18,964 bases of DNA, taken from contig CAZAQS010000076.1 of NCBI GenBank assembly GCA_964486825.1, positions 1 to 18,964 of the forward strand, in the 5' to 3' direction. A program made the translations under genes and the position numbers. The first letter of the stretch is position 1. Each line of letters opens with the position of its first letter. The notes beneath the pieces are model-generated. The model was not told where the DNA came from, did not search any database, and worked only from the letters and a program-made list of their open reading frames with translations. Source of the stretch: CAZAQS01 sp964486825 (lineage in GTDB: Bacteria; Chloroflexota; Anaerolineae; Anaerolineales; UBA4823). This document shows positions 6,286 to 12,502 of this stretch, one piece after another.

Positions 6286-7629
6286 ATGGAACCCATGCAA
6301 TTGCCCGGCCCGAAGGCTAAGGCGATCATCGAACGAGACCGAGTAGTAATTTCCCCCTCTTATGTCCGGGGCTATCCATTTGTAATGGAGCACGGACAAG
6401 GTTGTGAAGTATGGGATGTTGATGGTAACCGTTTCCTCGATTTAGCGGCGGGGATTGCGGTCACCTCAACTGGTCACAGCCACCCCACGGTGGTGCGGGC
6501 TATCCAGCAGCAGGCTGATCGTTTCCTGCATATATCCTCTGACTTTTACCACGAAGGATGGGTGGAGCTAGGAGAGAAATTAAACCAAATCGCGCCATTC
6601 GAAGAGGAAGCCATATCTTTCATGACGAACTCCGGCACAGAGAGCGTGGAGGCGGCTATCAAGCTTGCACGCTACCATACCGGTGCTAGCCAGTTTATCG
6701 GCTTTTTAGGCGGCTTCCACGGCCGTACCCTGGGGTCATTATCCTTTACTGCCAGTAAGCCGGTCTACCATGAGGGCTTTTACCCTATGATGAGTGGGGT
6801 CGTTCACGCTCCCTACCCCGACCCATACCGGCCAATCCTGGTTAGCGAACCCGGGGAGGATTATGGTGAGGTGGTTGTCCGCTATATTGAAGAACAGATC
6901 CTGGGAAAGGTGCTGCCCCCGGAAGATGTTGCTGGAGTATTGGTTGAGCCTATCCAGGGTGAAGGTGGGTATATCCTGCCGACCCCAGGATTTTTTCCAG
7001 CTTTACGCAAGCTGTGCGATCATCACCGCATTCTTTTGATCGCCGATGAGGTGCAAAGCGGAATAGGTCGCACGGGGAAGTGGTGGGCCATCGAACATAC
7101 TGGTGTAGAGCCAGATATCATTTGCGTTGGTAAAGGCATTGCTTCAGGGATCCCGCTCGGAGCTATGGTAGCCAGAAGGAGCGTTGTTACCTGGCCGCCC
7201 GGCTCACACGGAAATACTTACGGCGGGAACCCGATCGCTTGTGCAGCCGCGTTAGCAACCTTACAGCTGATCGAAGAGCAGTTTATGCAGAATGCGATCG
7301 ATGTAGGCGAGTATACGATGGATATCCTTACAGAAATCCAATCTCGCCATCCTTCGGTTGGGGAAGTGCGAGGCGTTGGGTTGATGATAGGTGTAGACTT
7401 TGTCAAGGACCAGATGACGCGCGAAGGTGATGCGGATTTACGCGACCGTGTGGTTGACCTGGCATTCGAGCGCGGTTTGTTAACTCTTGGCTGTGGAAAG
7501 AGCACGATCCGGGTATCTCCGCCCCTCAGCATTACCAAAAGGGAAATAGAGCTAGGCCTGGAAATTTTTGAAGCGGCCCTGACATCAGCCGAGGAAGAAA
7601 AACAAGGTCTTGTCGAGCATGCTACCTGA
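6286..7629 (+). CDS. Class III PLP-dependent aminotransferase (4-aminobutyrate aminotransferase-like)
   Basis: 447 residues, a complete fold-type I class III enzyme acting in the cytoplasm. Visible residues: SGTES (116-120) binding the PLP phosphate, FHGRTLG (144-150), EPIQGEGG (221-228), D254 of IADEVQSGIGRTGKWW that contacts the PLP ring nitrogen, and the Schiff-base lysine K283 in GKGIASGIPLGAM. The opening PGPKAKAIIERD resembles archaeal-type class III enzymes annotated as 4-aminobutyrate aminotransferases, some of which are broad amino-acid racemases. GABA, ornithine or another omega-amino acid are all possible substrates, so no symbol is given. The gene has its own extended -10 promoter and a structured leader. 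Its last 11 bases overlap the histidine kinase start, implying coupled expression. No succinate-semialdehyde dehydrogenase gene is adjacent. Confidence 0.92.
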   Translation: MEPMQLPGPKAKAIIERDRVVISPSYVRGYPFVMEHGQGCEVWDVDGNRFLDLAAGIAVTSTGHSHPTVVRAIQQQADRFLHISSDFYHEGWVELGEKLNQIAPFEEEAISFMTNSGTESVEAAIKLARYHTGASQFIGFLGGFHGRTLGSLSFTASKPVYHEGFYPMMSGVVHAPYPDPYRPILVSEPGEDYGEVVVRYIEEQILGKVLPPEDVAGVLVEPIQGEGGYILPTPGFFPALRKLCDHHRILLIADEVQSGIGRTGKWWAIEHTGVEPDIICVGKGIASGIPLGAMVARRSVVTWPPGSHGNTYGGNPIACAAALATLQLIEEQFMQNAIDVGEYTMDILTEIQSRHPSVGEVRGVGLMIGVDFVKDQMTREGDADLRDRVVDLAFERGLLTLGCGKSTIRVSPPLSITKREIELGLEIFEAALTSAEEEKQGLVEHAT

Positions 7630-9175
7630 TTTCCGAGTCCGCCAGCGAGACTACCTGCTCGAGATTGCCCGTGCAATATCGCAGGAATTAAACCTGGATA
7701 TCCTGCTCACCCGTATCCTGGATATTACCGCAGAGATGCTGGCAGGACAGGCTGGATTAATTGCACTGCGTGCAGAAAACGGTGGCTGGAAGGTTGCTTC
7801 TTCTCACGGCATCCCGCACGCATTTTTACGCTATTTGGACCCCCTGTTACGAGCGGTCCCAGACCACGAGGACCCGGCCCGTTTTGAGCTTCCTGAGATT
7901 AACCGCCTGTTACAGAAGCTGACCCGCAGCGCTGTCTTGGGTTGGCTCACCGGAGTGGGTTTGCCCTTGATCGCCCGGCAGAAGGTGATTGGAGTCATCT
8001 TTGTATTTCGAAGTTACCCGGGTGTTTTTTCTGCCAACGACCGGGCGCTCCTGCAAAGCTTCGCCGACCATGCAGCTATTGCAGTCCATAATGCCCAGTT
8101 GTATACCCAGATTCGGGAGGAAAAGCAGCGCCTGGACGCTTTGCTGGACTCTACCGCGGATGGGATCCTGATCCTTAATCCGGACCATACCATTTCGCGC
8201 TGCAACCCGGCAATGCTGCGAATGTTAGGGATGTCCTTTGAGGCAGCGTACGGCGCTTCTCATGAAGAGATAATCCGCCTGACGACGCGGGTCAGTGGTC
8301 CAACGCTTGAAGAAGCCGAAGCTGGCGGCTGGCCATTAACGCCGAATGCCACATTGTATGTAGAAGGCGATCTGGCGAGGAAGGATCGTTCCCCCCTGGC
8401 TGTTGGAATTACCTACTCTGCTCTCAAGTCCCCGGAGGGGCACCTGCTCAATATCATTGCTACAATCAGAGATATCACTCACTTCCGGGAAGCTGAGGAG
8501 ATCAAGAGCACTTTCATTTCGGTCATCAGCCATGAATTGAAAACACCTGTCGCCCTCATCAAAGGCTATGTCAGCACGCTACGTAGAGAAGATGCAATTT
8601 GGGACCGGGAGATTGTGAAGGATAGTTTGGCAGTCATTGAGGATGAGTCCGACCGGCTTGCAGAGCTTATAGAAAACTTGCTGGATGCATCCAGGTTGCA
8701 AGCCGGTGCTCTGAAGATCCACTTAAGTGAGGTCGATCTAGAGGGGTTGGCAGTACAAACAGCCGGGCGCTTCCGCACCCAAACCGACCAACATACAATT
8801 CTGTTGGATTTCCCGAGCAACTTTCCGGTAATCCTGGGAGATGAAAACCGGCTGGAGCAAGTGATCTCCAACTTGATCTCAAACGCAATAAAATATTCCA
8901 CGGAGGGAGGGGAGATCCTGATCAGTGGCCAGGTCCGGCCGCAGCAGGTAATTATTTGTGTAAGTGACCAGGGTCCGGGTATCGCCCCAGGTGATATTCC
9001 TCATATATTTGACCGTTTTTACCGCTCGTCGGATGCTTCAAGGACGACAAAAGGAGCCGGCTTGGGCCTGTACCTGGCTCGAGCTGTGGTAGAAGCCCAC
9101 GGAGGGCGGATATGGGTAGACCCCAGGCCAGGTTTAGGGGCCCGCATATGCTTATCTCTGCCGCGCATGGATTGA
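7619..9175 (+). CDS. Soluble sensor histidine kinase with GAF and PAS domains
   Basis: 518 residues from ATG 7619. Order of domains: GAF (about 10-165), PAS (about 170-285, LLDSTADGILILNPDH), HisKA with phospho-acceptor H305 in ISHELKTPVALIKGY, and HATPase_c (about 400-518) with N422 of the N box, D450 of DQGPGIAP, the F-box FDRFYRS and the lid GAGLGLYLA. No signal peptide or membrane segment is seen, so it senses a cytoplasmic ligand, redox or energy signal. It would phosphorylate a partner response regulator, but none is in the window. The start overlaps the aminotransferase stop by 11 bases; a TTG at 7610 is an alternative. Coupling to the aminotransferase suggests that the signal may relate to amino-acid or nitrogen status, which is inference. 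Confidence 0.93.
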   Translation: MLPDFRVRQRDYLLEIARAISQELNLDILLTRILDITAEMLAGQAGLIALRAENGGWKVASSHGIPHAFLRYLDPLLRAVPDHEDPARFELPEINRLLQKLTRSAVLGWLTGVGLPLIARQKVIGVIFVFRSYPGVFSANDRALLQSFADHAAIAVHNAQLYTQIREEKQRLDALLDSTADGILILNPDHTISRCNPAMLRMLGMSFEAAYGASHEEIIRLTTRVSGPTLEEAEAGGWPLTPNATLYVEGDLARKDRSPLAVGITYSALKSPEGHLLNIIATIRDITHFREAEEIKSTFISVISHELKTPVALIKGYVSTLRREDAIWDREIVKDSLAVIEDESDRLAELIENLLDASRLQAGALKIHLSEVDLEGLAVQTAGRFRTQTDQHTILLDFPSNFPVILGDENRLEQVISNLISNAIKYSTEGGEILISGQVRPQQVIICVSDQGPGIAPGDIPHIFDRFYRSSDASRTTKGAGLGLYLARAVVEAHGGRIWVDPRPGLGARICLSLPRMD

Positions 9176-9237
9176 GAGCAGCATGAGAATAGTGCTAATA
9201 TCGGGAAAAGTTTCTATCCATTGTCAGGAAGATGCAA

Positions 9238-9243
9238 TATAAT
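9238..9243 (+). promoter_or_regulatory. Possible -10 element before the CpXC gene
   Basis: A perfect TATAAT, 76 bases before ATG 9320, in the 144-base gap after the kinase gene. No convincing -35 lies 16-18 bases upstream; TTGTCA at 9221 is too close. Low-confidence consensus match. Confidence 0.35.
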
Positions 9244-9319
9244 TAGGCCTTGCGCAAATGATCGGGGAGCGTGAATTGCGTTGATCGAATACATCGGAAG
9301 GAATTAACTGGAGAAACAG

Positions 9320-10663
9320 ATGCCTACTACTCGAATCAATTGTCCGAATTGCCGCCAGCCAATTACGGCTGATATCGAACAGCTTTTTGATGTCGCCCAG
9401 GATGCGAGCGCCAAACAACGCCTGCTTTCGGGGTCAGCTAATATTGCTAAATGCCCCCACTGCGGGTATCAGGGCGTGGTAGCCACACCCATGGTTTACC
9501 ACGATCCATCCAAAGAGCTCTTGCTCACATTTTTCCCCCCTGAGCTGAATCTGAGAATGGATGAACAGGAGCGCATGATCGGGCCGTTGATTAATCAGGT
9601 GGTCAACAACCTTCCCCAAGAGCAGCGCAAGGGCTATTTACTACGTCCACAGGCAGTTCTGACCATGCAGGGAATGATCGAGCGAGTATTGGAAGCGGAT
9701 GGCATCACACGTGAAATGATTCAAGAGCAGCAGAAACGCTTGAACCTGATCCAGCGATTAGCTGGTATGAGTGAAGAGGCTGTGGAGCAGGCGGCTAAGG
9801 ATGAGAACGAGTTGATGGATGCAGAGTTTTTCAGCATCCTTAACAGGTTAGCAGAATCTGCCATGATGGCAGGCGATGAGGCCTCTGCCCGTGCTTTGGC
9901 TAACCTACAGAGGAAACTGATGCCCCTCACCACCGCCGGACAGAAGATCGAGGCCCAAAACAAGGAAGTTCAGGATGCCGTACGAGACCTGCAGGAGTTG
10001 GGAGAGGACCTGACCCGGGAAAAATTACTGGATATGATGATCGATGCCAGCAGTGATGTGCGAATGAGCGTGCTTGCCAGCCTGGCTCGGCCTGCGCTGG
10101 ATTATGAGTTTTTCCAACTGCTTACGGAGAGGATCGAATCTGCAAAAGGTTCCGGGAAAGAGCGCCTGATCCAGCTACGTGAACGGTTATTAGAAATGAC
10201 ACGCGAGATCGACCGGCAGATCGAAAGCCGCCTCGACCAATCCAGAGAGTTTCTCAACCAGCTTTTGAATGAAGAGGATATTTCAGCAGCTACAGAACAA
10301 AACCTGGGCGCCATTGACGAGGCGTTTCTACAAGTGTTGAACAGTGAGATGGCTGCCGCCCGACAAAAGGGAGATTTGGATAAGATACAGAAGCTGGGGC
10401 AGGTCGTGCAAGTCATCCAACAAGCCAGTGCACCGCCTCCAGAAATCGAGATGATCGAGGATTTGTTGGAAGAAGAGGATGAGAAAGCCCGACAGGAATG
10501 GCTGGAGGCAAACCGGGATAAAGTGACGCCTGAGTTTGTGGACACGCTTACCAGTCTCGTTGGACAGTCCCAAGACGGTCGCGACAAGGAACTTTCGGAC
10601 CGGTTGCAAGAGGTTTACCGGTCAGTGCTGCGTTTCTCGATGAAATCGAACCTGGAATCTTGA
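9320..10663 (+). CDS. CpXC-domain zinc-ribbon protein with long helical C-terminal region
   Basis: 447 residues. The N terminus (about 1-130) matches the CpXC pattern: CPNC (C8, C11) and KCPHCGY (C45, C48) form a likely zinc site, followed by VVATPMVYHDPSKELLLTFFP. The family's function is not established. From about 130 onward the protein is acidic, Gln/Glu/Leu-rich and strongly helical, with probable coiled coils (about 190-240 and 290-400). There is no membrane segment. ATG 9320 has GGAG at 9310-9313. It stands alone between the histidine kinase and a convergent FHA regulator, with a possible promoter of its own. The 53-base gap before the convergent gene (10664-10715) shows no clear terminator. 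The helical part is much longer than the CpXC domain itself and may serve as an oligomerisation or binding module. Confidence 0.85.
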   Translation: MPTTRINCPNCRQPITADIEQLFDVAQDASAKQRLLSGSANIAKCPHCGYQGVVATPMVYHDPSKELLLTFFPPELNLRMDEQERMIGPLINQVVNNLPQEQRKGYLLRPQAVLTMQGMIERVLEADGITREMIQEQQKRLNLIQRLAGMSEEAVEQAAKDENELMDAEFFSILNRLAESAMMAGDEASARALANLQRKLMPLTTAGQKIEAQNKEVQDAVRDLQELGEDLTREKLLDMMIDASSDVRMSVLASLARPALDYEFFQLLTERIESAKGSGKERLIQLRERLLEMTREIDRQIESRLDQSREFLNQLLNEEDISAATEQNLGAIDEAFLQVLNSEMAAARQKGDLDKIQKLGQVVQVIQQASAPPPEIEMIEDLLEEEDEKARQEWLEANRDKVTPEFVDTLTSLVGQSQDGRDKELSDRLQEVYRSVLRFSMKSNLES

Positions 10664-10715
10664 AGTACTTAATAAAAGCGCATAGCTCACAGTTGTAAGG
10701 CCTTGGTATTCATTC

Positions 10716-11384
10716 TTATACACTAGGGTTATCCAACCGCAAGCCATGACCGCGTACCGTGACGATATAGGTATGCGTTGGGTCGATGGTCGCCAGGCGG
10801 TCACGCAAGCGCCGGATCAATGCATCCAGGGCTTGTTCAGATACCCCAACTGCATATTCTTCTCCCCATACGCTTTCGATTAATTCTTTACGTTCAACCA
10901 CCCTTCCCTCACGCTCATACAATAGCTCGAGCAGGCTGAACTGAGAGACAGACAGGGGCGGCAGTACCTCTTCTTTTCCGATCCAAACCCGCCTGGATCG
11001 TTTTTCCAACCTCAAACGGCGAGGCTGGGCGAGCAATGATCCCATCTGTTCGGAATCTAATGGCATGGTTGCGTCGGAGCTTACGAAGAGGAATTGTTGG
11101 GCCAGTGCGATCTGGATGACATCTCCATCCTGAAGGAGGACGGGTCCTTCGATCAGTTTTCCGTTACAGTGAGTGCCATTCTTGCTGTCCAGGTCCTCGA
11201 GCTCGGTGCCTGCTGAGGTCTGTGTCAGGCGAGCGTGAACGCGGGAAACTTGCCGGCTGGGTACCACGATGTCACAAGTATCTTCACGCCCTATGACCAG
11301 GCTGGAGTTTACCGGGAAACGCTGGCCATTCAAAGGACCACTTTGCGCCGATAAGATAGGATGTTCATCGTTATTTTGAGGCAT
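10716..11384 (-). CDS. FHA domain-winged helix DNA-binding regulator
   Basis: 222 residues from ATG 11384. The N-terminal FHA domain (about 10-105) has the phosphothreonine-binding set: G32-R33, S47-R48-V49-H50 and N69-G70, in GREDTCDIVVPSRQVSRVH and DLDSKNGT. The C-terminal part (about 122-218) is an OmpR/PhoB-type winged helix, with a probable recognition helix near 183-197 and the wing IVTVRGHGLRL. There is no receiver domain, so control is probably by binding a phosphothreonine on a partner or on itself. The frame is open to 11432, but AAAAGGGG sits just before ATG 11384. The gene is divergent from a Ser/Thr kinase whose start lies 97 bases away, which makes that kinase the likely partner. 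It would regulate this region or other targets. Confidence 0.92.
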   Translation of the reverse strand: MPQNNDEHPILSAQSGPLNGQRFPVNSSLVIGREDTCDIVVPSRQVSRVHARLTQTSAGTELEDLDSKNGTHCNGKLIEGPVLLQDGDVIQIALAQQFLFVSSDATMPLDSEQMGSLLAQPRRLRLEKRSRRVWIGKEEVLPPLSVSQFSLLELLYEREGRVVERKELIESVWGEEYAVGVSEQALDALIRRLRDRLATIDPTHTYIVTVRGHGLRLDNPSV

Positions 11385-11389
11385 TTGTT

Positions 11390-11397
11390 CCCCTTTT
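11390..11397 (-). promoter_or_regulatory. Ribosome binding site that fixes the FHA regulator start
   Basis: Minus-strand AAAAGGGG lies 5 bases before ATG 11384. It favours this start over the ATG at 11432, which has no such signal. Confidence 0.7.
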
Positions 11398-11420
11398 AGC
11401 AAAGAAGCCTTTATGGATTT

Positions 11421-11450
11421 TAGACTATGCACGGGTTGTGCGTGTATAAT
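11421..11450 (+). promoter_or_regulatory. Putative promoter of the Ser/Thr kinase gene in the divergent gap
   Basis: TATAAT (11445-11450) with TAGACT (11421-11426, 4 of 6 to TTGACA) at 18-base spacing. Expected start is near 11457, about 25 bases before ATG 11482. A short inverted repeat, GCAC-5-GTGC (11429-11441), lies between the two elements and could be an operator. Confidence 0.5.
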
Positions 11451-11481
11451 ATCATAAGTTTGTTACGCCGGAAATCGTCCT

Positions 11482-12474
11482 ATGCCTACGCCACTCAAAT
11501 CAGGAGAGGTCCTCCGAAGTCGTTATAAGATCACAAGCATAATCGGTCACGGGGGCATGGGAAGCATCTATTTGGCCGATGATATTCGCCTGGAAGGTCG
11601 CCAGTGTGCGCTCAAGGAAGTCGAGCATGATCGCTCCCTTCCAACGGATATGCTGCACCAGGCGCGCGACCAATTCCTGAGAGAGGCGACCGTACTTGCT
11701 CGCCTAGACCACCCCAATCTACCAAAAGTGTCGGATTTCTTTTCCATCGGCGGTCGTGATTACTTGGTTATGGATTACGTTCCCGGTAAAGATCTACGCA
11801 GCCTGATGAACGAAGCCCGGCAGCGCAACATCTTCCTACCCGAACGGGACGTTCTGGCTTGGGCTAGCCAGCTCGCTGACGCTCTTACATATCTGCATAG
11901 CCAGAAGCCGCCCATCCTGCACAGGGATATCAAACCCAGCAACCTCAAGCTTACCCCGAGCGGATTGCTTAAATTGGTGGACTTTGGTTTGGTCAAAATC
12001 CTCGCTTCTGACGAAATGACGATTACCGTTCTCCAGGGACGGGGTACCGCTCTTTACACGCCCCTGGAGCAATATGGCGGCGACGCCGGGCATACCGATG
12101 CCCGCAGTGATATCTATGCTTTTGGCACGACCTTGTACCACTTACTGACCAATCGTGCTCCGGTTGAAGCCCGGGAGCGTTTTCTGCACCCCGATAGCCT
12201 GGTCTTGCCCAGGCAGATCAACCCTGAGATCAGCCCCCGCACTGAACGTGCGATTTTGTGGGCCATCAGCCTGCACCCGGATGACAGGCCCCAAGATGTG
12301 GAAGCCTTCCGCCAGTCCTTATTGGGTAACTGGACCCCACCTCAGAGAGTAAACAACAGCTTGCCTACTCCGACCCTGGCAGATCTAATATCATCGCCAG
12401 TGGAGCTTACTCTGGCATTGGTAACCGGAGCTCTGGTGCTGATCAGCTTGCTAGCGACCATCTTGAGTAACTAA
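11482..12474 (+). CDS. Membrane-anchored Ser/Thr protein kinase (PknB type)
   Basis: 330 residues. The kinase domain (about 15-283) is intact: glycine loop IGHGGMGSIYLA (21-32), ATP lysine K45, helix-C glutamate E68, catalytic loop HRDIKPSN with D149, K151 and N154, DFG with D167, an activation segment with several Thr (TITV, GTALYTPLEQ), and D210 in SDIYAFGTTLYH. A short linker leads to a single C-terminal transmembrane helix (about 306-327) with only a few residues after it. There are no PASTA or other outside sensor domains, so the catalytic part faces the cytoplasm and is tethered at its tail. It is divergent from the FHA regulator, the obvious candidate reader of its phosphorylation. The SD is weak; a promoter is seen just upstream. 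It converges on the GH3 gene with a 28-base gap lacking a hairpin. Confidence 0.95.
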   Translation: MPTPLKSGEVLRSRYKITSIIGHGGMGSIYLADDIRLEGRQCALKEVEHDRSLPTDMLHQARDQFLREATVLARLDHPNLPKVSDFFSIGGRDYLVMDYVPGKDLRSLMNEARQRNIFLPERDVLAWASQLADALTYLHSQKPPILHRDIKPSNLKLTPSGLLKLVDFGLVKILASDEMTITVLQGRGTALYTPLEQYGGDAGHTDARSDIYAFGTTLYHLLTNRAPVEARERFLHPDSLVLPRQINPEISPRTERAILWAISLHPDDRPQDVEAFRQSLLGNWTPPQRVNNSLPTPTLADLISSPVELTLALVTGALVLISLLATILSN

Positions 12475-12502
12475 AATAACTGAGCAGGCAATCCTCCAGA
12501 TA

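Noticed and set aside
6069..6329. An 86-codon open frame on the minus strand across the aminotransferase leader and first codons
   Set aside because: It lies over the structured leader and promoter of the aminotransferase gene, has no SD, and its product has no domain-like character. The open frame follows from the pyrimidine/purine bias of the hairpin arms.
10102..10587. A 161-codon minus-strand open frame over the CpXC gene, rich in Ser
   Set aside because: The serine-rich product is the antisense of Glu/Gln/Leu helical codons in the CpXC tail. There is no SD or recognisable domain.
10664..10715. Possible bidirectional terminator between the convergent CpXC and FHA genes
   Set aside because: Only short palindromes (AAGTACTT near 10663-10670 and an 8-base AAGGCCTT) are present, with no stable stem plus T-run.
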